From: DASPTT01 sp035623275
GTDB lineage: Bacteria; Actinomycetota; Acidimicrobiia; Acidimicrobiales; UBA8190
Assembly (NCBI GenBank): GCA_035623275.1
Contig: DASPTT010000081.1
Coordinates: 1 to 34,611, forward strand
Reading direction: 5' to 3'
DNA length: 34,611 nt
Within the stretch, counting starts at the first letter, position 1; the number at the start of each line of letters is the position of its first letter. Below the pieces are notes generated by a model that ran no database searches, had not been told where the DNA came from, and was given only the letters and a program-made list of their open reading frames with translations. A program made the translations under genes and the position numbers. Below are positions 1-8,153 of the stretch, in pieces.

Positions 1-293
1 GGCGCCGGGCGGGCGAGCACGAGGAGCGTGACCTGCTGCACGGCACGGTCGCCGTCCACCTCCACGACCGGGTCGACCGTCACGTGGACGACGCCGTAGG
101 GGGTGTGCCGGCACATCTCCTCCAGGGCGTGGCGACCGGCGACCGTGGGGCCCCCGGTGACGACCATCCGGCCGTCCTCCGTGAACGTCTCGGCGAACCG
201 CTCGGGGTCGCCGTCGTCGAAGTACCGGTTGTAGCGCGCCGTGAGCTCGAGGATCTGCGCACGGTCCAGGAGCCACCGCGTGTCGGGGTCCAC
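1..293 (-). CDS. SnoaL-like (NTF2 fold) protein, 3' end missing
   Basis: The minus frame reads in from a GTG at 293 and leaves the window at position 1 with no stop, so only the first 97 or so residues are visible. A strong Shine-Dalgarno (GGGGAGGTG) lies about 7 bases before the GTG and fixes the start. The N-terminus has the look of the SnoaL-like/NTF2 superfamily: an early helix (LTARYNRYFDDGD), then a FAETFTEDGRMVV stretch, then a strand with HVTVDPVVEV. Members are small cone-shaped barrels, some of them isomerases, hydrolases or dehydratases in steroid and polyketide metabolism and many of unknown activity. The catalytic residues cannot be judged from this fragment, so the specific function is open. 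Confidence 0.75.
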   Translation of the reverse strand, partial: MDPDTRWLLDRAQILELTARYNRYFDDGDPERFAETFTEDGRMVVTGGPTVAGRHALEEMCRHTPYGVVHVTVDPVVEVDGDRAVQQVTLLVLARPA

Positions 294-347
294 CTGCTCT
301 CACCTCCCCGCGAGCAGGGGTCACGATAGCGTCCGCGGCCGCCGGCC

Positions 348-1049
348 TCAGGCGAGCGGCAGGGCGAAGCGGGCGATGACCGCGAAATGCAGCGTGGCGC
401 CGATCACGGTGCAGAGGTGGAACACCTCGTGGTAGCCGAACACGGCGGGCCAGGGGTCGGGGCGCCGGCGGGCGTACGCCACGGCGCCGACCGTGTAGGC
501 GGCACCGCCGGCGAGGAGCAGCCCGAAGCCCACCCCGCCGAGCGAGTGCACCAGCTGCGGGACCACCAGCAGCGCGCACCAGCCGACGACCACGTAGGGC
601 AGGGCGACCGCCCACTTGGGGGCGTCGAGCCAGACCTGGCGGAGGGTGATGCCGGCGGCGGCGCCGATCCAGACGACGAGGAGGATCGTCGTCTGCGCCC
701 ACCCGGACAGGGCCAGGCCGGCCACGGCCGTGTAGGTGCCGGCGATGGCCACGAAGATGGTCGAGTGGTCGGCCCGGCGCATGCGCCGGCGGGCCGGCGG
801 CGACCAGTGGACCAGGTGGAACGCCGCGCTCACGCCGAAGAGGGCGGCGATCGACAGCACGTAGACCACCAGCGCGGCGCGGGCGCCTGCGGTCGGTGCC
901 TGGGCGACGAGGATGGGCCCGGCGACGCAGATGGCCACGAAGGCCAGCGCGTGCAGCCACCCGCGCAGGCGTGGCTTGGGCCGGGCCGTGGCGGCAGGAG
1001 CGCCGTCAGGGGCGACGTCGGCGGGCTCGAGGGTGGTGGGAGGCGTCAC
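348..1049 (-). CDS. Hemolysin III / PAQR family membrane protein
   Basis: A 233-residue membrane protein with about seven hydrophobic segments, the usual size for the bacterial hemolysin III (HlyIII, YqfA-like) branch of the adiponectin-receptor superfamily. It carries the family's metal-site signature: an SxxxH motif (SAAFHLVHW) at the end of an early helix, an Asp in RRADHSTIF, and a C-terminal HxxxH (YHEVFHL) with a further His in the last helix. The frame is open upstream to a GTG at 1082. I prefer the GTG at 1049 because GAAGG lies about 8 bases before it, while 1082 has no ribosome site; the extra 11 residues would be disordered and Pro/Ala-rich. Family roles are membrane homeostasis or a hydrolase-like activity; haemolysis is not established for most members. 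It lies 85 bp downstream of the ABC exporter on the same strand. Confidence 0.85.
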   Translation of the reverse strand: MTPPTTLEPADVAPDGAPAATARPKPRLRGWLHALAFVAICVAGPILVAQAPTAGARAALVVYVLSIAALFGVSAAFHLVHWSPPARRRMRRADHSTIFVAIAGTYTAVAGLALSGWAQTTILLVVWIGAAAGITLRQVWLDAPKWAVALPYVVVGWCALLVVPQLVHSLGGVGFGLLLAGGAAYTVGAVAYARRRPDPWPAVFGYHEVFHLCTVIGATLHFAVIARFALPLA

Positions 1050-1134
1050 GGGTGCTGCCTTCGGGGCGGGCGTGCCCGGCACGCGCCGGGTGCGGACCGG
1101 GGGGGCCCTGCCGCCCGCCGCGGCAGTGTAGGCG

Positions 1135-3069
1135 CTACGAGTCGCTCGCCGTCAGTGCCGGTGTGGCGTCCTCGGCGTCCTGGTCGGCGAACTGCGTCCG
1201 GTACAGCTCGGCGTAGATGCCGCCCGCGGCCAGCAGGTCCTCGTGCCGGCCCTGCTGGACGATGCGCCCGTCCGAGACGACCAGGATCACGTCGGCCTCG
1301 CGGATGGTCGACAGGCGGTGGGCGATGACCAGGGAGGTCCGGCCCTGGAGGGCCGTGCGCAGCGCCTGCTGCACCGCGACCTCGGACTCGGAGTCGAGGT
1401 GCGCGGTCGCCTCGTCGAGGACCACCACGTCAGGAGCCTTGAGCAGCAGCCGGGCGATGGCGATGCGCTGCTTCTCCCCGCCCGACAGCCGGTAGCCGCG
1501 GTCGCCCACCACGGTGTCGAGGCCGTCGGGGAGCGATTCTACGAGGGGCATGATGTGCGCGGCCTGCAAGGCCTCCGTCAGCTCCTCCTCGGTGGCGTCC
1601 GGCTTGGCGTAGAGGAGGTTCGAGCGGATGGTCTCGTGGAACAGGTGGGCGTCCTGGGTGACGACACCGACCACCTCGTGGATCGAGTCGAGCGTCGCCT
1701 CACGTACGTCGACGCCGTCGATGCGCACCGCGCCGGACCGGACGTCGTAGAGCCGGGGCACGAGGTTGCTGATCGTGGTCTTGCCCGCCCCCGAGTGCCC
1801 GACGAGGGCGACGAGCTGGCCGGGATGCGCCGTGAAGGTGACGTCGCGCAGGACCTGGTTCGACGGCGTCTGGTCGAGGACGGCGACCGACTCGAGCGAG
1901 GCGAGGGAGACCTCCTCGGCCGTGGGGTACGAAAAGTCGACGTGGTCGAATTCCACCGTCGCCGGCCCCCGGGGGATGGGCGTGGCCTCGGGCCCCTCGG
2001 CGATCATCGGGGGGAGGTCCAGCACCTCGAACACCCGGTCGAACGACACGAGCGCCGTCATGACGTCGACCTGCACGTTGGACAAGGCGGTGAGCGGGCC
2101 GTAGAGGCGGTTCAGGTACGCGACCAGGGCCACCACCGTGCCGATCTGGATCGTGCCGTTGATGGCCAGCACCCCGCCCCAGCCGTAGACGATGGCGGTG
2201 GCAAGCGACGCGGTCAGCATCAGCGAGGCCATGAACACACGGCTGTACATGGCCTGGGTCACGCCGATGTCGCGCACGCGGCCTGCCTTGGTGTCGAAGG
2301 AGGACGACTCGTCCTTGGATCGCCCGAAGAGCTTGACGAGCAATGCGCCCGACACGTTGAAGCGCTCGGTCATCGTGGTGTTCATCTGCGCGTTGAGCGC
2401 GTAGGACTCCCGGGTGATCGAGGCGAGCCGCCTGCCGACCCAGCGCGCCGGCAGCAGGAAGAGTGGCAGGAGACAGAGGGCGACCAGGGTGATCTGCCAG
2501 GACAGGAACGCCATTGCCGTCAGGGTGATGCCCACGGTGAAGATGTTGCTCACCACCGAGGAGAACGTGTCCGTGAACGCCTGCTGCGCTCCCAGTACGT
2601 CGTTGTTCAGACGCGTGACCAGCGCGCCGGTCTGGGTGCGTGTGAAGAAGGCGAGGGGCATCCGCTGGATGTGGGCGAACACCTTCGAGCGCATGTCGAA
2701 GATCAGCCCCTCGCCCACGCGTGCCGATACCCAACGCTGCCACAGTGACAGGCCGGCGTCGGCGACCGCCAGGAGGCCGACGAGGACGGCCAGCGAGATG
2801 ACGAGCGACGTGTCGTGCTTCTGGATGCCGTTGTCGATGATCGACCGGTAGATGAGCGGGTTCACCGCGCCGATGACCGCGTCGACGATGATGAGGGCGA
2901 GGAACACGCTCAACATGGCCCGGTAGGGGCGGGCGAAGCCGAGGACGCGGCGCATGATGCCCGGGGGCAGCTTCTGCTGGGTCACCGAACCGTCTTGGCG
3001 GAACGATCGCATGAGGCCCCAGCCCCCGCCACCGGACCCGCCGTGCCCCATCGCCATGCGCATGCTCAT
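1135..3069 (-). CDS. ABC exporter, fused permease and ATPase (multidrug/lipid type)
   Basis: A 644-residue half-transporter with the order membrane domain then ATPase. An N-terminal Gly/His-rich tail is followed by six predicted transmembrane helices (roughly residues 50-320) of the type-1 exporter fold. The ATPase has Walker A GHSGAGKTT near 424-432, the signature LSGGEKQR from 528, Walker B VVVLDEATAHLD about 20 residues later, and the H-loop IAHRLST. About 20 extra residues sit between the FSYP A-loop and the strand entering Walker A. The start is the ATG at 3067-3069, which overlaps the stop of the MarR gene as ATGA and has AAGGAGG at a good distance; an earlier in-frame codon at 3105 lies inside marR and is rejected. 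It must pair as a homodimer or with a partner outside this locus. The MarR neighbour suggests drug- or lipid-induced efflux. Confidence 0.93.
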   Translation of the reverse strand: MSMRMAMGHGGSGGGGWGLMRSFRQDGSVTQQKLPPGIMRRVLGFARPYRAMLSVFLALIIVDAVIGAVNPLIYRSIIDNGIQKHDTSLVISLAVLVGLLAVADAGLSLWQRWVSARVGEGLIFDMRSKVFAHIQRMPLAFFTRTQTGALVTRLNNDVLGAQQAFTDTFSSVVSNIFTVGITLTAMAFLSWQITLVALCLLPLFLLPARWVGRRLASITRESYALNAQMNTTMTERFNVSGALLVKLFGRSKDESSSFDTKAGRVRDIGVTQAMYSRVFMASLMLTASLATAIVYGWGGVLAINGTIQIGTVVALVAYLNRLYGPLTALSNVQVDVMTALVSFDRVFEVLDLPPMIAEGPEATPIPRGPATVEFDHVDFSYPTAEEVSLASLESVAVLDQTPSNQVLRDVTFTAHPGQLVALVGHSGAGKTTISNLVPRLYDVRSGAVRIDGVDVREATLDSIHEVVGVVTQDAHLFHETIRSNLLYAKPDATEEELTEALQAAHIMPLVESLPDGLDTVVGDRGYRLSGGEKQRIAIARLLLKAPDVVVLDEATAHLDSESEVAVQQALRTALQGRTSLVIAHRLSTIREADVILVVSDGRIVQQGRHEDLLAAGGIYAELYRTQFADQDAEDATPALTASDS

Positions 3070-3569
3070 GCCGCGCCTCCTTGCCGGGTGGCGCCCGGCG
3101 CGCACGCCTGGCGATTGCAGAGTGCGCCGAGCAGTCGTTGCAGCTCGGCGCGCTCGGCAGCGTCGAGCGGGCCGAAGAGCTCGTCGGCGCTGGCCCGCCG
3201 CGCCCGCTGCAGCCGCGCGAGCAGGTCGTGGCCGGTGCCCGTCAGGGTCACGAGGACCGAGCGGCGGTCGCCGGGGTCCGGGGCCCGGGCCACGAGGCCC
3301 GCCGCCTCCAGGGTGTCGATCATGGAGGTCGCCGAACGGGGCACGACGTCGAGCCTGGCGGCGACGTCGGCCATGCGCAGCGGGCCCTCCGCCTCGGCCA
3401 GGACGCGCAGCCCGCGTGCCTGGGCGAAGGTCAGTCCGAGCGGAGTGAGCTGGGCCATCGCACCCCGCCGCAGGCGGCGCGAGGCGCTCGAGAGGAGCTC
3501 GGCCAGCTGGAGGGCGGAGTCCTCGGTCGGGGTGGCGGTGCGCCGTGGCGTCATCGGCCTTGCCAACAC
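3066..3569 (-). CDS. MarR-family transcriptional regulator
   Basis: A 167-residue winged-helix regulator of normal MarR length. The DNA-binding part is seen as LTFAQARGLRVL, then MADVAARLDVVPRSATSMIDTL (helix-turn-helix with recognition helix) and the wing DPGDRRSVLVTLT, where the DRR pattern is typical of the family. Flanking helices would form the dimer interface. The start is uncertain: GTG at 3569 opens the frame, and an ATG at 3554 has only a poorly spaced AAGG. Its TGA overlaps the ATG of the ABC exporter gene, so the two are translated together. The family usually represses its own operon and is released by phenolic or lipophilic ligands, which fits control of the exporter. A short inverted repeat lies just upstream. 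Confidence 0.9.
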   Translation of the reverse strand: MLARPMTPRRTATPTEDSALQLAELLSSASRRLRRGAMAQLTPLGLTFAQARGLRVLAEAEGPLRMADVAARLDVVPRSATSMIDTLEAAGLVARAPDPGDRRSVLVTLTGTGHDLLARLQRARRASADELFGPLDAAERAELQRLLGALCNRQACAPGATRQGGAA

Positions 3570-3595
3570 CGCCGAGATGCTGAGTATTCCTCCCT

Positions 3596-3610
3596 ATGAG
3601 CCAGACTCAT
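3596..3610. promoter_or_regulatory. Inverted repeat, candidate MarR operator
   Basis: ATGAG-5 bases-CTCAT is a perfect 5-bp inverted repeat 27-41 bases upstream of the GTG start of the MarR gene. An autoregulatory operator would be expected here. A repeat this short could also arise by chance. Confidence 0.35.
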
Positions 3611-3648
3611 CACCCGGGGTCGACGACCCCCGTGGGGGCCGCCCAGCC

Positions 3649-4758
3649 CTACTCGTCGCGGGCGATCAGCTCGCCGACGAGGTCCATCACGGGGTTGCCG
3701 TTGGTCAGCCAGGTGTCGTCGACGCCCTGGCGCGTCAGCAAGCGCGCGGCGCGCACCATGATGGCGCCGCTGCGGAAGGCGGCGAACACCTCGTACCAGC
3801 GGAGGTCGTCCAGGGCCCGGCCCAGGCGCTCCTCGTAGCGCGAGCGCGTGGTGGCGGGGTCGGGGAAGCCCGGGAGGTCGCCGCCGCAGGACGAGACGGT
3901 CATGGCGTGCAGCACCTGGAACCACGCGACGTCGAGCTCCGCCGGACCGATCGCCGCCAGCTCGAAGTCCAAGATGGCGGCGATGCCCATATCGTCACCG
4001 ACCACCATGTTGCCGAACTGCACGTCGCCCCACAGGACCGACGGCGGGGGCTCGTGTGCCGGGAGATGTGCCTCGCACCAGGCCTTGGCCTCTTCGAGCG
4101 CACTGGGCGCGTCGCCTTGCGCGGCCCACTCGAGGTATGCCGACCAGCGCGCCAGCGACGCGGGCAGAAGGCGCGCCGGCAGCGCGTCGAAGGCGTCGCC
4201 CCTGCCCGTCGTTCCCGTCGACAGGAAGCGCCGGCCCGGTTCGTCCCAGGCCGCGGCCTGCACGGGCAGGCGGTGCAGGTGGGCGAGGACGTCGAGGAGG
4301 TTGTCGTGCAGGGTGGCCTGCGCCTCGGGTGCCGCCTCGGCGAGCCAGCCCTTGCGCAGGAAGGGGGCGTCGTTGCGCACGGTGCGGCCGGGAACCCGCG
4401 CCATGACCAGGAAGGGCGCACCGATCCACGCCGGATCCTCCTCCACCGCGACCGGGTCCACGGCCGGGACCCCGGCGGCGGCAAGGTGGCGCTGCACGCT
4501 CGCCTGCCCGGCGAAGTCGTAGACGGGGAAAAGTCCGTCGCCCGTCGGGGGGAGCCTGGCGACCAAGGCGCGCGGTGCGGGCGCCCGGCCGGGCTCGGTG
4601 ACCTCGGCCTCGATGAAGAGGGTCTCGGCGGAGAGCCCCGCGTCGGGCCGGCCGATCGGTGCGACGGTCACCTCGGTGCCCGTCGGGACGCGGGCGCGCA
4701 GCCATCTGGTGAAGCCGGCCCGGAGCGCCTGGAGGTCGCGTGCGTCGGAGATCCGCAT
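3649..4758 (-). CDS. Aminoglycoside phosphotransferase-fold kinase (ACAD10/11-like group)
   Basis: A 369-residue protein of the APH/choline-kinase fold. The catalytic loop reads LWGDVQFGNM: the Asp and the Asn four residues on match the family's HxDxxxxN, with Trp in place of the usual His. The metal-binding loop is ILDFELAAIGPAELDVAW, with the DFE standing for the kinase DFG. Upstream, APRALVARLPP and the long linker match the N-lobe. In actinobacteria this subgroup commonly sits beside acyl-CoA ligases, dehydrogenases and SDRs and is thought to act on hydroxylated lipid or acyl-CoA intermediates rather than antibiotics. That is inferred here from the divergent acyl-CoA ligase. I take the ATG at 4758. 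The frame stays open upstream through the 18-bp repeats, but those look regulatory. No clear ribosome site precedes the ATG. Confidence 0.85.
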   Translation of the reverse strand: MRISDARDLQALRAGFTRWLRARVPTGTEVTVAPIGRPDAGLSAETLFIEAEVTEPGRAPAPRALVARLPPTGDGLFPVYDFAGQASVQRHLAAAGVPAVDPVAVEEDPAWIGAPFLVMARVPGRTVRNDAPFLRKGWLAEAAPEAQATLHDNLLDVLAHLHRLPVQAAAWDEPGRRFLSTGTTGRGDAFDALPARLLPASLARWSAYLEWAAQGDAPSALEEAKAWCEAHLPAHEPPPSVLWGDVQFGNMVVGDDMGIAAILDFELAAIGPAELDVAWFQVLHAMTVSSCGGDLPGFPDPATTRSRYEERLGRALDDLRWYEVFAAFRSGAIMVRAARLLTRQGVDDTWLTNGNPVMDLVGELIARDE

Positions 4759-4812
4759 CGAGTTGCCTGACAGTAACGAGTTGCCTGACAGCAACGAGTT
4801 GTCTGACAGTAA
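4759..4812. repeat. Three tandem 18-bp repeats in a divergent promoter region
   Basis: Three head-to-tail copies of an 18-bp unit, CGAGTTGCCTGACAGTAA, begin at 4759, 4777 and 4795. The second copy differs by one base (GCAA for GTAA) and the third by one base (TTGTCT for TTGCCT). Each copy holds the half-site CTGACAG. They fill the gap between the phosphotransferase and acyl-CoA ligase genes. The 18-bp period places copies on nearly the same face of the helix, as expected for cooperative regulator binding. Confidence 0.85.
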
Positions 4813-4820
4813 CGTCAGAC
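4801..4820. promoter_or_regulatory. Inverted repeat over the acyl-CoA ligase promoter
   Basis: GTCTGAC-AGTAAC-GTCAGAC is a perfect 7-bp inverted repeat with a 6-base centre, formed by the third 18-bp repeat plus the bases after it. It covers TAACGT (4810-4815), a TAnnnT-type -10 that ends 7 bases before the ligase ATG. That is the spacing expected of a leaderless transcript, and no ribosome site is visible. A bound dimer would block this promoter. The size and symmetry suit a TetR-like regulator, but no regulator gene is adjacent. Confidence 0.6.
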
Positions 4821-4822
4821 CG

Positions 4823-6520
4823 ATGACCGCGGCCAGATCGACCGTCGCCGAGCTCTTCCTCGCCCGTGGTGACGACGACCACACCGGCCTGCTGTTCGAG
4901 GACCGGTCGTGGTCGTGGCGTGAGGTCGTCGCCGAGGCCTCGGCGCGGGCGCGATTCCTCCAGGCGCACCGTCGCGATGGGCCCTTCCACGTCGGCGTGC
5001 TCCTCGAGAACGTCCCGGAATTCCTCTTCCTCCTCGGGGGCGCGGCCCTGGCCGGTGCCACCCTCGTGGGGATCAACTCGACGCGACGGGGCGAGGAGCT
5101 GGCCCGCGACATCCGCCACACGGACTGCCAGCTCGTCGTCACGGAGGCGGGGCTCGTCGACCTGCTCCGGGGCCTGGCGACGGGCGTCGACGCGGACCGG
5201 GTGCTGGTGGCCGACACGCCGGTGTACGAGGCCGCCGTGGCCCCCCATCGCGGCGCGTCCGCAGTGATCGCCCCCGACGTCGACGTCTCGTCGCTCTACC
5301 TCCTGCTGTTCACCTCCGGTTCGACCGGCGCGCCGAAGGCCGTACGCGTCAGCCAGGGACGACTCGCGGCCGCGGCGACGGCCATGGCGACCGGCTCCGG
5401 GTTCGGCGCCGGCGACGTCCTCTACTGCGCCATGCCGATGTTCCACGGCAACGCGCTGAATTCCTGCGTCGTCCCCGCCGTCGCCTCGGGCGCGACGCTG
5501 GCGCTGCGGCGCCGGTTCTCGGCGTCCGCCTTCCTGCCCGACATCCGCCGATTCGGCGCCACCTACTTCAACTACGTCGGGCGGGCGCTTGCCTACGTGC
5601 TCGCCACGCCGCCCGAGCCCGATGACGCGGACAACCGCCTCCGCTTCGGGTTCGGGACCGAGGCGTCGCCCCAGGACATCGCCGCCTTCCGGCGCCGCTT
5701 CGGGTGCCCGATCGTGGAGGGCTACGGATCGAGCGAGGGCGCCATCTCGATGACGCGTGTCCCCGGGACGCCCCGGCTCGCCCTGGGCAAGCCGCCGCCC
5801 GACATGGACGTCGTCGTGGTCGACCCGGTCTCGGGCGAGCTCTGCGCCCCGGCGCACTTCGACGCCGCGGGCCGCCTGTGCAACGCCCATGAGGCCATCG
5901 GGGAGCTGGTGGCCCGCGACGGCGTGGCCCGCTTCGAGGGCTACTACGCCAACGACGAGGCCGATGCCGCTCGCACGCGTCACGGCTGGTTCTGGTCCGG
6001 CGACCTCGGCTATCGCGACGAGGAGGGGTTCTTCTACTTCGCCGGCCGCCCGGCCGACTGGCTGCGCGTCGACGGCGAGAACTTCGCTGCCGCGCCGGTC
6101 GAGCGCGTGCTGGGGCGGTTCCCGGGGGTGGTCGCGGCGGCCGTCTACCCGGTGCCCGACGCCCGCACCGGCGACCAGGTCATGGCCGCCCTCGAGCTCG
6201 TGCCGGGGACGCCGTTCGACCCCGGGGGCTTCGCCGCCTTCCTGGCCGAGGAGCCGGACCTGGGGACGAAGTGGGCGCCGCGCTTCGTCCGGGTGGTCGA
6301 TCACCTCCCGGTCACGGGGACGAACAAGGTGGACAAGCGTCCCCTGCGCGAGGTGGGGTGGTCGGCGCCCGGGAACGACGAGCTGTGGTGGCGGCCCGAG
6401 GGGATCGAGGCGGGGTACCGTCGCTTCACCGACGACGACGCGGCCGGGTTGCGACGCGAGTTCGAGCGCAACGGACGGGGGGCCTTCCTGGCCGGGGAGG
6501 AGGAACGACATGGGCGGTGA
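4823..6520 (+). CDS. Acyl-CoA synthetase (AMP-forming, FadD-type)
   Basis: A 565-residue adenylate-forming enzyme that would activate a carboxylic acid with ATP to an acyl-adenylate and then the CoA thioester. The signature loop TSGSTGAPK is at 164-172. It is followed by EGYGSSEGA (adenine-binding), the SGDLGYRDEEGFFYFAGR hinge region and a C-terminal TGTNKVDKR with the catalytic Lys at about 502. The ADWLRVDGENF stretch resembles the FadD17-like long-chain or steroid side-chain ligases of actinobacteria, but the substrate cannot be read from sequence. The ATG at 4823 is preferred to earlier in-frame codons because those would translate the tandem repeats. The next gene, an SDR, overlaps its end by 11 bp, so the two form an operon. 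Confidence 0.92.
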   Translation: MTAARSTVAELFLARGDDDHTGLLFEDRSWSWREVVAEASARARFLQAHRRDGPFHVGVLLENVPEFLFLLGGAALAGATLVGINSTRRGEELARDIRHTDCQLVVTEAGLVDLLRGLATGVDADRVLVADTPVYEAAVAPHRGASAVIAPDVDVSSLYLLLFTSGSTGAPKAVRVSQGRLAAAATAMATGSGFGAGDVLYCAMPMFHGNALNSCVVPAVASGATLALRRRFSASAFLPDIRRFGATYFNYVGRALAYVLATPPEPDDADNRLRFGFGTEASPQDIAAFRRRFGCPIVEGYGSSEGAISMTRVPGTPRLALGKPPPDMDVVVVDPVSGELCAPAHFDAAGRLCNAHEAIGELVARDGVARFEGYYANDEADAARTRHGWFWSGDLGYRDEEGFFYFAGRPADWLRVDGENFAAAPVERVLGRFPGVVAAAVYPVPDARTGDQVMAALELVPGTPFDPGGFAAFLAEEPDLGTKWAPRFVRVVDHLPVTGTNKVDKRPLREVGWSAPGNDELWWRPEGIEAGYRRFTDDDAAGLRREFERNGRGAFLAGEEERHGR

Positions 6521-7418
6521 CCTCCAAGGCCGGACGATGTTGATCACGGGGGCCAACACCGGCATCGGCCGGGCCACCGCGTTGGCGCTAGGGGCACGCG
6601 GGGCGCGATTGTTCCTGGCCTGCCGTTCGGAGGCGAAGACGGGGCCCGTCCTCGCCGAGATCACCGCCGCGGGCGGGCCGCCCGCCACCTTTCTCCCCCT
6701 GGACCTCGCCGATCTCGAGGCGGTCCGGGCGAGCGCGGCCGATTTCCTCGAGCAGGGCGAGGCGCTCGACGTCCTCATCGCCAACGCCGGGGTCGGCGGC
6801 CAGCGCGGCCTGTCGGCACAAGGGTTCGAGCTCACCTTCGGGGTCAACCATCTCGGGCACTTCCTGTACACGACGACACTGCTGCCCGCGCTGCGCGCCG
6901 GGGGGCCCGGCCGCGTGGTCGTGCTCGCCAGCGACGAGCACTACAAGGCGAAGGGCATCGACTGGGAGGCGCTGCGCCGTCCGACCAAGTCGTACACAGG
7001 GCTGCCCGAGTACGCGGTGTCGAAACTCTGCAACGTCCTCTTCGCACAGGAGCTGGCCCGGCGCGTGGCGTCGCAGGGGATCACCACCTACGCCGTGCAC
7101 CCCGGGGTCGTCGCCTCGGACATCTACCGCCGGCTGCCGGGCCCGCTCGAGGCGCTGGCCAAGCTCTTCATGAAGTCCACCGAGGAGGGCGCGCAGACAT
7201 CGATATGGTGCGCCACGGACCCGTCGCTTGCCACGGAGAGCGGTCAGTACTACGAGAAGTGCGCGCCTCGGGCCCCCAACCCGGTGGCGACGCCGGAGCT
7301 GGCGTCCGAACTGTGGGCGCGGAGCGAGGCCTGGACGGCACGCGCCCCCTCGGGCACCGCCCGACCCTCCGGGCCGTCGACCGCAAGGTCACCCCGGGCC
7401 CGCCGTTCCCCCGGGTAA
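6510..7418 (+). CDS. Short-chain dehydrogenase/reductase (retinol-dehydrogenase-like)
   Basis: A 302-residue classical SDR. The cofactor loop TGANTGIG sits near residue 12, NAG lies further on, and the catalytic pair is Y168 and K172 (YAVSK), with VHPGVV after it. ACRSE after the second strand suggests NADP(H) preference. The overall pattern, including NHLGHF, resembles retinol dehydrogenase/WWOX-type SDRs that act on hydrophobic alcohols or ketones. The start is well supported by GGGGAGGAGG just before the ATG, which lies inside the last codons of the acyl-CoA ligase. About 24 low-complexity Arg/Ser/Pro residues follow the usual family end (LWARSEAW), perhaps from loss of an earlier stop. 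It probably oxidises or reduces an intermediate of the ligase pathway. Confidence 0.9.
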   Translation: MGGDLQGRTMLITGANTGIGRATALALGARGARLFLACRSEAKTGPVLAEITAAGGPPATFLPLDLADLEAVRASAADFLEQGEALDVLIANAGVGGQRGLSAQGFELTFGVNHLGHFLYTTTLLPALRAGGPGRVVVLASDEHYKAKGIDWEALRRPTKSYTGLPEYAVSKLCNVLFAQELARRVASQGITTYAVHPGVVASDIYRRLPGPLEALAKLFMKSTEEGAQTSIWCATDPSLATESGQYYEKCAPRAPNPVATPELASELWARSEAWTARAPSGTARPSGPSTARSPRARRSPG

Positions 7419-7514
7419 TTCCGGTGGGCGCCGGCACTCCGTACACCCGGCCCGGGCTCGATCGGCACATGGCGAGCCCGTGGCCGGGACATGCGGCCGC
7501 GGAGGTGGTGGGCG

Positions 7515-8153
7515 GTGAACAACAGGGTCTGTGCGGCGTTCCTCCCCTGGTTCGTGTTCGACCTGGTCGTGCGATGCGCAGGGGAGAGCCTGACCTTCGC
7601 CGCCTTTGCCGCACTCGTGGTCGGGCTGGTCGTGGCGCTGCCTTCCCTGCGCGGCCGGAGCGCGACGACGGTCGAGACGACCTCGATCGTCCTCTTCGGT
7701 GGCCTCGCCATCGCCGGCGCGGTCGTCTCCCCCGATCCGCACAGCACGCTGATGCGCGGGTCGGTGGGCCTCACCACCGCCGGCCTCGCCGCCGTGATGC
7801 TCCTGTCGCTCATGCGCACGCCCGCGACCACCGACTACGCCCGCCGCTGCGTGCCGAGGACCACTGCCGAATCCCCGCGCTTCGCCATCCTCAACATGAC
7901 GCTCACCGCCGTCTGGGGGGTGGCGTTCGCGCTCGTGGCCGGGTCACAGGCGGTCGCCGGCTTCGTCTCCGGGCCCCACATCGCGTCGATCTCGGGTTGG
8001 CTCGTGCCCCTCGGCATCCTGCTGGCGACCACCAGGGCCACCGCGGGCCTGTGGGCCGACTACCACGAACGCGACGCGGTCCTGGGCCAGGGGGCGACGC
8101 TCGTCGACGGGTTGCTCTGGGACCTGCCGCCCTCGTTCGACGACGAACTCTGA
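7515..8153 (+). CDS. Multi-pass membrane protein of unknown function
   Basis: A 212-residue protein with about six hydrophobic helices and short loops. The GTG at 7515 has GGAGG 9 bases upstream and is preferred to an ATG at 7491. Visible landmarks are FLPWFVFDLVVR at the N-terminus, RYAR-like charged loops in the middle and an acidic C-terminal tail (PPSFDDEL). I recognise no catalytic or binding motif. It ends with TGA directly against the stop of the convergent diguanylate cyclase gene (TGATCA). The 96 bp between it and the preceding SDR gene on the same strand leave co-transcription possible. No function is assigned. Confidence 0.7.
   Translation: MNNRVCAAFLPWFVFDLVVRCAGESLTFAAFAALVVGLVVALPSLRGRSATTVETTSIVLFGGLAIAGAVVSPDPHSTLMRGSVGLTTAGLAAVMLLSLMRTPATTDYARRCVPRTTAESPRFAILNMTLTAVWGVAFALVAGSQAVAGFVSGPHIASISGWLVPLGILLATTRATAGLWADYHERDAVLGQGATLVDGLLWDLPPSFDDEL

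Noticed and set aside
3033..3105. Earlier start for the ABC exporter at 3105
   Set aside because: The ATG at 3069 has AAGGAGG at proper spacing and an ATGA overlap with the MarR stop; the earlier codon lies inside marR without a ribosome site.
4759..4812. Tandem repeats considered as a CRISPR array
   Set aside because: The units are directly adjacent with no spacers, only three copies exist, and no cas genes are near.
4598..4822. N-terminal extension of the acyl-CoA ligase through the tandem repeats (ELPDSN repeated)
   Set aside because: The 18-bp unit is a multiple of three, so it is open by default. The extension overlaps the start of the divergent gene, and the ligase fold begins after the ATG at 4823.
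3995..6871. Very long open frames antisense to real genes, such as this 958-codon minus frame and similar ones at 11155-13596 and 18836-20884
   Set aside because: They are products of high GC content with few stops. Their translations are Arg/Pro/Gly-rich without motifs and run across several genes on the other strand that have clear family signatures.
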